64,000 nucleotides of DNA, taken from positions 310,001 to 374,000 of the forward strand of contig CALSQO010000001.1 of NCBI GenBank assembly GCA_943788495.1, written 5' to 3'. A program made the position numbers and the translations under genes. The stretch comes from UA16 sp905478895. Lineage in GTDB: Bacteria > Bacteroidota > Bacteroidia > Flavobacteriales_D > Sanyastnellaceae. Positions 8,609-16,996 of the stretch are shown here, one piece after another (position 1 is the first letter of the stretch; every line of letters begins with the position of its first letter). The notes under the pieces were generated by a model. It did no database searches and had not been told where the DNA came from. It saw only the letters and a list, made by a program, of their open reading frames with translations.

Positions 8609-8992
8609 ATGGCGAAAAACGTCAAGAAAAAGAAGAAAGTGGTAGTCGAGGCTACAGGCCAAGTGCATATCCACTCATCCTTCAACAACATCATCATTTC
8701 GTTGACCAACAACAACGGGCAAGTGATCTCATGGTCAAGCGCTGGAAAGATGGGTTTCCGGGGCTCCAAAAAGAACACGCCTTACGCTGCGCAAGTAGCT
8801 GCTGAGGATTGTGGCCGCGAGGCACACGATCTAGGTCTTCGCAAGATTCGCGCTTTTGTAAAAGGTCCCGGTGCGGGCCGCGAAAGCGCAATGCGTGCGT
8901 TGCACAACATGGGAATTGAGGTCATCGAGATCATCGATGTGACTCCGTTCCCGCACAATGGATGCCGCCCACCAAAGCGTCGTCGCGTATAA
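8609..8992 (+). CDS. rpsK: 30S ribosomal protein S11
   Basis: A 127-residue platform protein. It has a Lys-rich start, then HIHSSFNNIIISLTNNNG, and the signature VKGPGAGRESAMRAL followed by DVTPFPHNGCRPPKRRRV. The 56-base gap before it holds no gene. Confidence 0.97.
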   Translation: MAKNVKKKKKVVVEATGQVHIHSSFNNIIISLTNNNGQVISWSSAGKMGFRGSKKNTPYAAQVAAEDCGREAHDLGLRKIRAFVKGPGAGRESAMRALHNMGIEVIEIIDVTPFPHNGCRPPKRRRV

Positions 8993-9025
8993 TCTCATCG
9001 TCGAACCAGAATAGAATCAAACGAT

Positions 9026-9631
9026 ATGGCACGTTTTCGCGGACCCAAATCAAAAATTAGTCGCCGATTTAAAGAGGCGATCTTCGGACCTGACAAGGCG
9101 TTGGAACGCCGTCCTTATGGACCAGGACAGCACGGCAACACCCGCCGTCGGAAGAAAGAATCAGAGTACTCTGTGCAATTGGCTGAAAAGCAAAAAGCAA
9201 AGTACACATACGGCATCTTGGAGAAGCAGTTCTCCAACATGTTCAAGCAAGCCAATGCTCGCCAGGGCATTACGGGAGAGATCTTGCTCCAATTCTGCGA
9301 GAGCCGATTGGACAATGTGGTTTTCCGTCTTGGATTGGCGAACTCGCGTCGAGGGGCGCGTCAGTTGGTATCTCACCGTCACATTATGGTCAATGGTCAT
9401 TTGGTGAACATCCCATCCTACCGATTGCGTCCAGGAGACGTGGTAGCGGTCCGGGAGAAGAGCAAATCATTGGCATCCGTCACTAGCGCATTGAGCGCTG
9501 CTCCAAAACGATTGGAGTGGTTGGATTGGAATGTTCAGAACATGTCTGGAACATTCATCAGTGTCCCATTGCGTGACCAGATTCCTGAGAACATCAAGGA
9601 ATCACTCATCGTCGAATTGTACTCGAAGTAA
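9026..9631 (+). CDS. rpsD: 30S ribosomal protein S4, zinc-free form
   Basis: A 201-residue primary 16S rRNA binding protein. The S4 RNA-binding domain is around residues 92-155 (RLDNVVFRLGLANSRRGARQ and HIMVNGHLVNIPSYRLRPGD). The N-terminal region (KISRRFKEAIFGPDKALERR) lacks the CxxC zinc site, as is common in this phylum. It lies next to rpoA as in other alpha operons. Confidence 0.97.
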   Translation: MARFRGPKSKISRRFKEAIFGPDKALERRPYGPGQHGNTRRRKKESEYSVQLAEKQKAKYTYGILEKQFSNMFKQANARQGITGEILLQFCESRLDNVVFRLGLANSRRGARQLVSHRHIMVNGHLVNIPSYRLRPGDVVAVREKSKSLASVTSALSAAPKRLEWLDWNVQNMSGTFISVPLRDQIPENIKESLIVELYSK

Positions 9632-9649
9632 ACCAAATCCTTTCAGCAA

Positions 9650-10642
9650 ATGGCTATTCTCGATTTTCAGAAACCAGACAAGGTCATCATGTTGGACTCT
9701 TCAGAGTTCAATGGCCGATTTGAATTCCGACCCCTCGAACCCGGATTTGGAATTACTGTAGGCAACGCGTTGCGACGCATCATGCTCTCCTCACTTGAAG
9801 GCTATGCCATCACGAGTGTGAAGATTGATGGTGTTGAGCACGAGTATTCCACGATCAAAGGCGTTCAAGAAGACGTAACCGAAATGATTCTGAACCTCAA
9901 GCAGGTTCGATTCAAGCGTCAAATTGAAGGGTCAGAAGGAGAAACAGTAACCGTGAAGGTTGCAGGCGGTAAATTATTTACTGCAGGCGACATCGGACAG
10001 TTCACCAGCGCATTCCAAGTGATGAATCCCGAGCAGGTGATTTGCAATATGGATGACAAGGTGAACTTGACCATGGAAATTGTCATCAGCAAAGGACGAG
10101 GCTACGTTCAAGCAGAAGACAACAAGCGCGAAGGAGCCGCCATTGGAACAATTGCCATGGACGCCATCTTCACCCCTATCCGCAACGTCCAGTACGATGT
10201 GGAGAACTACCGGGTAGAGCAGCGCACGGACTACGAAAAACTCAATCTTCAAATTGATTGTGATGGCAGCATCACACCCAAAGATGCGCTTCAAGAAGCA
10301 GCGAAGATTTTGATTCAACACTTTATGCTCTTTAGCGATGAACGCATTTCTCTCGAATTGGAGGAGCGCGTTGAAGTTGAAGAGTTTGATGAAACCAGCT
10401 TGCACATGCGCCAGCTGCTCAAGACGAAATTGAGCGATATGGACCTCAGTGTTCGTGCCTTGAATTGCTTGAAGGCAGCAGACATTGAGACCCTCGGCGA
10501 ATTGGTCAGCTACAATAAGAACGACCTGTTGAAATTCCGCAACTTCGGTAAGAAGTCATTGACGGAATTGGAAGACTTGGTTGAGGGAAAGAACCTCACA
10601 TTCGGAATGGATGTGAGCAAGTACAAACTCGACAAAGAGTGA
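9650..10642 (+). CDS. rpoA: RNA polymerase alpha subunit
   Basis: A 330-residue subunit that starts RNA polymerase assembly. The N-terminal dimerisation domain carries GFGITVGNALRRIMLSSLEG. The C-terminal domain, from about residue 250, has the helix-hairpin-helix pattern (LSVRALNCLKAADIETLGEL and FRNFGKKSLTELEDLV) that contacts DNA and activators. It is followed after four bases by rplQ. Confidence 0.97.
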   Translation: MAILDFQKPDKVIMLDSSEFNGRFEFRPLEPGFGITVGNALRRIMLSSLEGYAITSVKIDGVEHEYSTIKGVQEDVTEMILNLKQVRFKRQIEGSEGETVTVKVAGGKLFTAGDIGQFTSAFQVMNPEQVICNMDDKVNLTMEIVISKGRGYVQAEDNKREGAAIGTIAMDAIFTPIRNVQYDVENYRVEQRTDYEKLNLQIDCDGSITPKDALQEAAKILIQHFMLFSDERISLELEERVEVEEFDETSLHMRQLLKTKLSDMDLSVRALNCLKAADIETLGELVSYNKNDLLKFRNFGKKSLTELEDLVEGKNLTFGMDVSKYKLDKE

Positions 10643-10646
10643 AGTT

Positions 10647-11348
10647 ATGCGGCATAATAAGAATTTTAACCACCTCGGTCGCAAGACCGCACACCGCAAG
10701 GCCATGCTTTCAAACATGGCGTGTTCTCTGATAGAGCATAAGCGAATCAATACAACCGTTGCTAAGGCGAAAGCTTTGCGGCAGTTCTTCGAACCCTTGG
10801 TCACGCGATCAAAGGATGATACGACGCACAGCCGTCGTGTAGCCTTCCGTGTTTTGGGCAACAAGTATGCCGTTACCGAATTGTTCCGTGAAGTCGGCCC
10901 TAAGGTCGCTACTCGGGATGGCGGATACACGCGAATCATTCGCACTGGAAACCGACTCGGTGACAACGCAGAAATGTGTTTGATGGAACTTGTGGATTTC
11001 AATGATGTCTATGGCACAGAGGAGAAGAAGAAGCGTTCACGTCGCTCGCGACGTGGAGGTGCAGCGAAAGCGGCTCCTGTAGCTTCTCCGGCTGCTGAGG
11101 CTGCTGCTGAAGAAGCTCCGGCTGCTGAGGCTGTTGCTGAAGAAGCTCCGGCTGCTGAGGCTGCTGCTGACGAAGCTCCGGCTGTCGAGGCTGCTGCCGA
11201 AGAAGCTCCGGCTGTCGAGGCTGCTGCTGAAGAAGCTCCGGCTGCTGAGGCTGCTGCCGAAGAAGCTCCGGCTGCTGAAGCTGCTGCTGAAGAAGCTCCG
11301 GCTGCTGAGGAAGCGCCGGAAGCAGACGCGGAAGAAAAGAAAGACTAA
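10647..11348 (+). CDS. rplQ: 50S ribosomal protein L17 with long Ala/Glu/Pro repeat tail
   Basis: The first ~120 residues are ordinary L17: MRHNKNFNHLGRKTAHRKAM at the start and the GGYTRIIRTGNRLGDNAEM motif. A basic linker (KKKRSRRSRRGG) follows, then about 85 residues of a ten-residue repeat EEAPAAEAAA, giving 233 residues in total. The tail is acidic and probably disordered. C-terminal extensions of L17 are known in Bacteroidota; the length and regularity here are notable. Confidence 0.95.
   Translation: MRHNKNFNHLGRKTAHRKAMLSNMACSLIEHKRINTTVAKAKALRQFFEPLVTRSKDDTTHSRRVAFRVLGNKYAVTELFREVGPKVATRDGGYTRIIRTGNRLGDNAEMCLMELVDFNDVYGTEEKKKRSRRSRRGGAAKAAPVASPAAEAAAEEAPAAEAVAEEAPAAEAAADEAPAVEAAAEEAPAVEAAAEEAPAAEAAAEEAPAAEAAAEEAPAAEEAPEADAEEKKD
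11101..11310 (+). repeat. 30-bp tandem repeat inside rplQ
   Basis: Seven consecutive 30-base units of the type CTGCTGCTGAAGAAGCTCCG plus GCTGCTGAGG align in register, with a few third-position and GCT/GTC changes. Each encodes ten residues. A partial unit precedes at 11091. Unit number is likely to vary by slippage. Confidence 0.92.
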
Positions 11349-11370
11349 ACGTTGATCCAACGATATTGAA

Positions 11371-11398
11371 ACGGGAGGCGCAAGCCTCCCGTTTTTTT
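11371..11398 (+). terminator. Rho-independent terminator of the ribosomal operon
   Basis: A nine-base perfect stem (ACGGGAGGC and GCCTCCCGT) with a GCAA tetraloop is followed directly by seven T. It lies 22 bases after the rplQ stop and ends the S10-spc-alpha transcript. Confidence 0.93.
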
Positions 11399-11470
11399 TA
11401 TGTTGAATGATTTTTGAAAACTGGGATGAAATTGGGACTTGCACCTGCCGGTCAAGCTATTTGAGCACAT

Positions 11471-11478
11471 TATCTTTG
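11471..11478 (+). promoter_or_regulatory. Bacteroidota -7 box for carA
   Basis: TATCTTTG matches the TAnnTTTG consensus of the primary sigma factor in this phylum. It ends four bases before the carA ATG, so the transcript should be leaderless or nearly so. A convincing -33 TTG at the usual distance was not found. Confidence 0.5.
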
Positions 11479-11482
11479 CGCT

Positions 11483-12607
11483 ATGGCAAAATCCCGCGAC
11501 ACCAAAAAACCCGCTATACTTTTACTAGCTGATGGAACCCGATTCGATGGACATGCGGCTGGAGCGATAGGGATCACAACGGGAGAAATAGCCTTCAATA
11601 CAGGAATGTATGGTTATCAGGAAATTTTCACAGATCCTAGTTATCACCGCCAGATTTTGGTGATGGCCACCTCCCACATTGGGAATTATGGCGTGCACGA
11701 TGCGGAAGTGGAATCTGAACGAGTTCAGATTGCAGGGTTGGTGACAAAAAACTTCTCTTCAATCGCGAGTCGTGTGGGCGGTGCTGGCACTCTACAGGAC
11801 TATATGGTCCGGGACAGTGTGGTTGGGATTTGCGATTTGGACACCCGTGCTTTGGTGCGTCACATTCGACAGTCAGGTGCGATGAATGCCATCATCTGCA
11901 GTGACGGAACCGACGAGGGAGAATTGAAAGAGATGCTCGCCGATGTGCCGTCTATGGAAGGCATGGAACTCAGCAGTGAAGTCACTTGTGCTGAAGTGCA
12001 TGACGCCCCAGCGCTTGGTGTGGCCAAGTGCAAAGTGGCCTTGCTCGACTTGGGGGTGAAGACGAATATCGTGCGATGCCTGACGGAGCGAAGTTGTGAC
12101 GTTCGGGTGTTCCCTATGTCCACTTCGGCCGATGAGATGCTGGCTTGGTCACCTGACGGTATTATGCTTTCCAATGGTCCTGGCGATCCGGGGGCAATGG
12201 AGCAAACGATCGAAACGGTGAAGGCATTGGTCGCTTCGGGTAAGCCAACTTTCGGCATTTGTTTGGGGCATCAAGTTTTGGCGCTGAGCCAAGGATTGAA
12301 GACTGTAAAGATGTTCAATGGCCACCGCGGAGTGAATCATCCCATCAAAAATTTGATCACGGGAAAAGCAGAAATCACTTCTCAAAATCATGGCTTCGTG
12401 GTCGATCGGGCGTCGGTTGACGCAAATGCAGGGGTCGAAGTAACCCACATTCACTTGAATGATGAGACCGTTGCGGGTATTTCCTTAAGAGGGCTGCCGA
12501 TATTCTCTGTGCAATACCACCCAGAAGCATCAGCAGGCCCTCACGACAGCCGTTACCTCTTCGATCAATTCGTTGAGAGCATGACGCGTGTGGAGGTCCT
12601 CGCTTGA
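11483..12607 (+). CDS. carA: Carbamoyl-phosphate synthase small subunit
   Basis: The 374-residue glutaminase subunit that feeds ammonia to CarB for arginine and pyrimidine synthesis. The N-terminal CPSase domain has TGEIAFNTGMYGYQEI and FTDPSYHRQILVMATSHIG. The class I glutamine amidotransferase domain (from about residue 185) has SNGPGDPGAM, the nucleophile Cys in GICLGHQ, and His/Glu in QYHPEASAGPHDS. carB is not in the window. It begins after the ribosomal operon terminator with its own promoter. Confidence 0.96.
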   Translation: MAKSRDTKKPAILLLADGTRFDGHAAGAIGITTGEIAFNTGMYGYQEIFTDPSYHRQILVMATSHIGNYGVHDAEVESERVQIAGLVTKNFSSIASRVGGAGTLQDYMVRDSVVGICDLDTRALVRHIRQSGAMNAIICSDGTDEGELKEMLADVPSMEGMELSSEVTCAEVHDAPALGVAKCKVALLDLGVKTNIVRCLTERSCDVRVFPMSTSADEMLAWSPDGIMLSNGPGDPGAMEQTIETVKALVASGKPTFGICLGHQVLALSQGLKTVKMFNGHRGVNHPIKNLITGKAEITSQNHGFVVDRASVDANAGVEVTHIHLNDETVAGISLRGLPIFSVQYHPEASAGPHDSRYLFDQFVESMTRVEVLA

Positions 12608-12612
12608 TTGTG

Positions 12613-12620
12613 TACCTTCG
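12613..12620 (+). promoter_or_regulatory. Possible -7 box for eno
   Basis: TACCTTCG differs at one position from TAnnTTTG and has TTG motifs just upstream. It lies immediately after the carA stop and about 75 bases before the eno ATG. Confidence 0.35.
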
Positions 12621-12694
12621 CGTCGCGGTACACCCCCGTCTGGAAATGTCCCAGGCCGTGCCATTCGCACAACACCAACTATTTACAGATTACA

Positions 12695-13972
12695 ATGAGC
12701 TACATTGATCACGTTCAAGCCCGCCAAATCCTTGATTCACGAGGCAATCCTACCATTGAAGTTGATGTCATTACGGGTGACGGTTCAATGGGCAGAGCGG
12801 CGGTTCCTTCAGGAGCATCAACAGGTATTCACGAAGCGGTTGAATTGCGCGATGGTGGAGAAGAATGGATGGGGAAAGGGGTGACACAAGCGGTAAAGCA
12901 TGTCAACGAGCTTTTGAGTGATGAACTCAACGGTTTCGATGTGTTTGATCAGCGAGCCATTGACCAAATTATGATTGATTTGGACGGAACGGCAAACAAA
13001 GGGAAAATTGGGGCGAATGCCATCTTAGGAGTTTCCTTAGCCGTAGCGCACGCAGCAGCGGACTGCGCGGGCCAGCCGTTGTACCGATACGTAGGCGGAG
13101 TCAATGCGCATACCTTGCCTGTACCCATGATGAACATCCTCAATGGAGGTTCACATGCTGACAATAAAATTGACATCCAAGAATTCATGGTGATGCCTGT
13201 CGGTGCGGAAACGTTTTCTGATGGATTGCGCATGGGCACAGAGGTGTTTCATTCCCTGAAAAAGGTGCTGCAGAAACGAGGGCATTCGACCAATGTAGGG
13301 GACGAAGGTGGATTTGCTCCCAATTTGGGATCCAACCAGGAAGCCATTGAAGTCGTGATTGAAGCGGTCGAGAAGGCGGGCTACCGTCCCGGGGATGATT
13401 TGTTGATTGCATTGGATGCCGCAGCCTCCGAGTTTTACAATGGAGAGAGCAACCGGTACATTTTTGAATCAACAGGCGATCAAATGACGGGTTCAGAGCT
13501 TGTGGACTTTTGGAAGGGTTGGTCCGAGCAGTATCCGATTGTAAGCATCGAAGACGGATTGGCAGAGGACGATTGGGATGCTTGGAAGCAGTTAACTGAC
13601 GCCGTAGGCGACAAAGTACAGTTGGTAGGAGATGATTTGTTCGTCACCAATACCCACCGTTTGGCGCGTGGGATTGAGAATAACATTGCCAATTCCATCT
13701 TGGTCAAGGTGAATCAAATTGGCACGCTCAGCGAAACCATTGATGCCGTGAGCTTGGCGCATCGCAGCGGTTATACCAGCGTCATGAGCCACCGAAGCGG
13801 TGAAACCGAGGATACGACAATCGCAGATTTGGCGGTTGCGCTCAATACCGGTCAAATCAAGACCGGATCCGCGAGCCGTTCAGACCGAGTCGCCAAGTAC
13901 AATCAATTGCTCCGCATTGAAGAAGAGTTGGGCGAAGCAGCGGTTTACCGCGGATTGGCCTTCCGGGGTTGA
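12695..13972 (+). CDS. eno: Enolase
   Basis: Converts 2-phosphoglycerate to phosphoenolpyruvate in glycolysis. A 425-residue enzyme starting at ATG 12695 (MSYIDHVQARQILDSRGNPT). The open frame extends upstream to 12608, but those 29 residues are unrelated to enolase and cover the promoter. Visible sites: the mobile loop SGASTGIHEAVELRDG, metal-ligand segments ALDAAASEFY, SIEDGLAEDDW and LVGDDLFVTN, the catalytic Lys in ILVKVNQIGTLSE, and the signature SHRSGETEDTTIADLAVA. It converges with the PorE-like gene, leaving only 15 bases between stops. Confidence 0.97.
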   Translation: MSYIDHVQARQILDSRGNPTIEVDVITGDGSMGRAAVPSGASTGIHEAVELRDGGEEWMGKGVTQAVKHVNELLSDELNGFDVFDQRAIDQIMIDLDGTANKGKIGANAILGVSLAVAHAAADCAGQPLYRYVGGVNAHTLPVPMMNILNGGSHADNKIDIQEFMVMPVGAETFSDGLRMGTEVFHSLKKVLQKRGHSTNVGDEGGFAPNLGSNQEAIEVVIEAVEKAGYRPGDDLLIALDAAASEFYNGESNRYIFESTGDQMTGSELVDFWKGWSEQYPIVSIEDGLAEDDWDAWKQLTDAVGDKVQLVGDDLFVTNTHRLARGIENNIANSILVKVNQIGTLSETIDAVSLAHRSGYTSVMSHRSGETEDTTIADLAVALNTGQIKTGSASRSDRVAKYNQLLRIEEELGEAAVYRGLAFRG

Positions 13973-13987
13973 ACCGTCAGGGAAGCG

Positions 13988-16009
13988 TCAGTCCTTGCTG
14001 AAGTCGGCCGCGTCGATTTGACCGGGAACTTGCTGAAGCAAGCCATAAATCCGAAACTCTGTTCGTTCGTTTTCTTCGTGGCAATAATCGGCGCATGGGT
14101 CGCCCGGAACACAGTCATTGACCAGTTCCGTGATTCCTTTGCCTAGGCTCAATAGCTGCTTGGAGGAGACGCCGAGTCGCATGAGGGCTGTTTCCAATTG
14201 AATGCCGCGGTTTTTGGAGAGACGATTGGTGGGTTCGTCGGATTCATTCCAATCTGCTGCATGTTCGTGGGTGCGGATTTCCATGAAAATGTCTGGATTC
14301 AGTTTCAAGAAATCGGCCAGCTCTTTCAACTCTACTTGGCCTTTTCGGGAGAGGTCAATTGTTCCATCGAGCCAGTTGATGTCAGACAATTCAAACGGCT
14401 TTCCGCCCATGTACTTGGAGGCGAAATTGGCATCATTCAACATCCGCACGCGGGCCAATTCGATGTCCAAGCCTTCGTTCTCACCGGATGTGGTGACCAT
14501 CATTTGTTCTACGATGTAACCGGATGCACGGGCCTGAACGCGGTAGGCGCGGTTGGGAGGCAATTGCAATGAAGCCGTTCCGTCGAGGTCTGTGCGAATG
14601 TCCCATGCCGATCCGTCACGTGTGTCAATCCACCTCAAAGGAACACGTGCGATTCCTTCTCCCGTGCTTCGGTTGGTGGCCTTGACTTGGACGGTTACCG
14701 GTGCTTCGATGGTTTCCAGTCGGTAAATCTGATCCCAACCGGATCGATTGGAACAAACGAAGGCGGATCCATTGCTGTAAGGAGCGTATGAGAAGTCATC
14801 GGCCAATGTGTTCACAGGGAAACCCATGCGAATGGGTTTTTTCCAAGCTTCGCCAGCGCGCCAATGTCGCTGAGCCAATTCTACGGTGGGATCGACTTCC
14901 GTCCAGAAGACATCGAGGCCTCCTAAGGTCGGATGGCCATCCGACGAAAAGTACAATCGGCCATCTTCATCCATCGCTGGGAATACGTCATCACCGGCCG
15001 AATTCACTTCAGGCCCCAAGTTTAGCGGTTCTTCCCAAAAGGTTCCGTTGCGCTCAGAGACCCAAATGTCCATTCCTCCCTGCGACTCCGGCGATGGGAT
15101 GTCGGAAGAAAAATACATTTTGGTGCCATCGGGTGACCAGGTCGGATGGGCGAAGACATAGCCTCTTTCGACGAATGGAAAGGGGCGGGATTCACTCCAT
15201 TCTCCCGAAGCAGTACGGCTCGCTATGAGCAACTGAAATCCACCAACCAGGGGATCTCCAAACCAACCGAGGCCATCGGCGTTCTTTTTCGAATAGGCAA
15301 TGGACCGGCCGTTGGGGGAAACATTGACCATGCCATCGTGCTCGGGCAAATCCCAAATTTCCACATCCGCAGCTTTCATGACTTTGCGCGTCGATGCCGT
15401 CAAGTCCATGGACCATGTTTCATTTCGATCCAATCGGGCGCTGTGGTCTGTTTCTCCCCAGCGCCAGGATTCACTTGAAAAATAGAGCTTGCTCCCGCTG
15501 ATGCGCGGTGATGACGCCGTTTCCTGTTGTGGAAAGTGCAGGATTTGTGCTTCCCAGTATCGATCGTCTTCGCTTACTTCGAGTTGACGCACGCAGTTGT
15601 CCCAAAGTCGATTTGTATAGCTGTTGGTATTTTGCGGTGTCATGAGGGGTTGGAGGACATCGCTTGCTTCCAAGTATTTGGATTCATTCATCAGGGCAGT
15701 GGCCCATGACTGTCGGTCTTCGGCATTGAGGCCGGAACGCAAGTCCAATTCTTCAAAGCTTCGAGCCGCATGGGTGTAATCACCCACAATGAGTTGGCTT
15801 TGCCCCATCAAGCGCAATGCCATGGTGTCATTGGGCCATTGAAACCACGCTTGTTCGAAGTTTGCTATGGCTTCAGAATATTGCTTCTTCTCATAGGCTC
15901 GCAGGCCTTTCCAGAAATGCCGTGAGTTGCATGAGCTGAATGAAAACAAGGCAATCAAGGCCAATGCGCAGAAGGCGCGGCATTGGGCAATAGCGGTAAA
16001 TCGATTCAT
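13988..16009 (-). CDS. PorE-like lipoprotein: TPR, beta-propeller, OmpA C-terminal domain
   Basis: A 673-residue outer-envelope lipoprotein. The signal peptide ends in a lipobox at Cys27 (LFSFSSC). TPR-like helices cover about residues 30-110, with ALRLMGQSQLIVGDYTHAAR as an example. WD40-like PD40 propeller blades follow (TWSPDGTKMYFSSDIPSP and EDGRLYFSSDGHPTLGGLDV), then a carboxypeptidase-regulatory-like segment near 430-510, and an OmpA-type peptidoglycan-binding domain at the end. This order matches PorE, which anchors the type IX secretion machinery to peptidoglycan. Related OmpA/PD40 proteins exist that are not T9SS parts, so the exact role is inferred. Likely the last gene of an operon with rlmB and the GWxTD gene. 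Confidence 0.7.
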   Translation of the reverse strand: MNRFTAIAQCRAFCALALIALFSFSSCNSRHFWKGLRAYEKKQYSEAIANFEQAWFQWPNDTMALRLMGQSQLIVGDYTHAARSFEELDLRSGLNAEDRQSWATALMNESKYLEASDVLQPLMTPQNTNSYTNRLWDNCVRQLEVSEDDRYWEAQILHFPQQETASSPRISGSKLYFSSESWRWGETDHSARLDRNETWSMDLTASTRKVMKAADVEIWDLPEHDGMVNVSPNGRSIAYSKKNADGLGWFGDPLVGGFQLLIASRTASGEWSESRPFPFVERGYVFAHPTWSPDGTKMYFSSDIPSPESQGGMDIWVSERNGTFWEEPLNLGPEVNSAGDDVFPAMDEDGRLYFSSDGHPTLGGLDVFWTEVDPTVELAQRHWRAGEAWKKPIRMGFPVNTLADDFSYAPYSNGSAFVCSNRSGWDQIYRLETIEAPVTVQVKATNRSTGEGIARVPLRWIDTRDGSAWDIRTDLDGTASLQLPPNRAYRVQARASGYIVEQMMVTTSGENEGLDIELARVRMLNDANFASKYMGGKPFELSDINWLDGTIDLSRKGQVELKELADFLKLNPDIFMEIRTHEHAADWNESDEPTNRLSKNRGIQLETALMRLGVSSKQLLSLGKGITELVNDCVPGDPCADYCHEENERTEFRIYGLLQQVPGQIDAADFSKD

Positions 16010-16095
16010 GGTCTTTCTTTTCGAAGGAGGTCGTCAGAGAGCCCAATCCATTCGAACGGGGCTTATGACAATGTTATTCGAAAAAAACAGGGGTA

Positions 16096-16983
16096 TTACA
16101 CCACGTCTTCGCCGTCTTTCCACATTGCAATATGGGATAATGCAATTCCTGCGGCAACCGAAACATTCAACGACCCGGTGTTCCCAACCATGGGCAACCG
16201 CACGCCCTCACTGCAATTGCGGAAAACGGCATTGGAGATGCCACGCTCTTCATCACCCACAACGAGGCAGATTGAACCGGATATTTTGCTTTCGTGAATG
16301 GAGTTTTCGGCTTTTTCACTGAGCGCAACAGGTTGGATGCCATGCTGTGCAATCATTTTGAGGGCATCGGCCATGTCAGGCACGCGTGCTACAGGCAATC
16401 GCATGAGCGCCCCTGAGGAGGATTTGATGGCGTCTTCTTGAATGGGGGCCACACCGGACATGGGAATGACGAGGGTGGTGGCACCGAAACATTCAGCACT
16501 GCGTGCAATTGCCCCGATGTTGCGGACATCGGTTACCCCGTCCACGGCCACGAGCAAAGGAGTTTCACCGGATTCGAATGTTCGAGCGATCAGTTCTTCC
16601 AATGGCTGGTAGGTGATCGGTGACAAGAATGCGATGATGCCTTGGTGATTCTTCGCTGTGATGCGCAGCAGTTTTTCTTTGGGCACACGCTGCACGGGAA
16701 TATTGAGGTCTTGAAGCTTGCGCATCAGCGCGGCCGTGCGTTCTCCTTTTTCATCCCGCTGAATCAGCACGCGCTGGAATTCTTTCCCAGCCTCCAACGC
16801 CTCGAGCACGGGGTGCCAGCCCATGACAAATGTGTCGCTGGGTGGCCGTTTTCTATGCTGTCCTTGGCTCCGGGTTGAACGACCGGGCTCGAAAGACCGC
16901 TTGTTTTTATCGGAGCTAGAGCGCGGTGACGAGGGAGATGAAGGCAAATCGAAAGGCATGGAATGCGGGGTTGATTGGGACAA
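16096..16983 (-). CDS. rlmB: 23S rRNA (guanosine-2'-O-)-methyltransferase, TrmH/SpoU family
   Basis: A 295-residue SPOUT methyltransferase, most like RlmB, which modifies G2251 in the P-loop of 23S rRNA. The first ~50 residues are Ser/Pro/Arg-rich and probably disordered. FVMGWHPVLEALEAGK begins the substrate-binding domain. The three SpoU motifs are NIGAIARSAECFGA, CLVVGDEERGIS and RLPMVGNTGSLNVSVAAGIA, which form the knotted SAM site. It follows the GWxTD gene by 13 bases. Confidence 0.93.
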   Translation of the reverse strand: MSQSTPHSMPFDLPSSPSSPRSSSDKNKRSFEPGRSTRSQGQHRKRPPSDTFVMGWHPVLEALEAGKEFQRVLIQRDEKGERTAALMRKLQDLNIPVQRVPKEKLLRITAKNHQGIIAFLSPITYQPLEELIARTFESGETPLLVAVDGVTDVRNIGAIARSAECFGATTLVIPMSGVAPIQEDAIKSSSGALMRLPVARVPDMADALKMIAQHGIQPVALSEKAENSIHESKISGSICLVVGDEERGISNAVFRNCSEGVRLPMVGNTGSLNVSVAAGIALSHIAMWKDGEDVV

Positions 16984-16996
16984 AGGTACCTTGGAA

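Noticed and set aside
11037..11444. Ser/Phe-rich minus-strand frame over rplQ
   Set aside because: It is the shadow of the L17 tail repeat on the opposite strand.
12608..12694. N-terminal extension of enolase
   Set aside because: The 29 residues do not match enolase and overlap the promoter region; MSYIDHVQARQILDSRG is the normal start.
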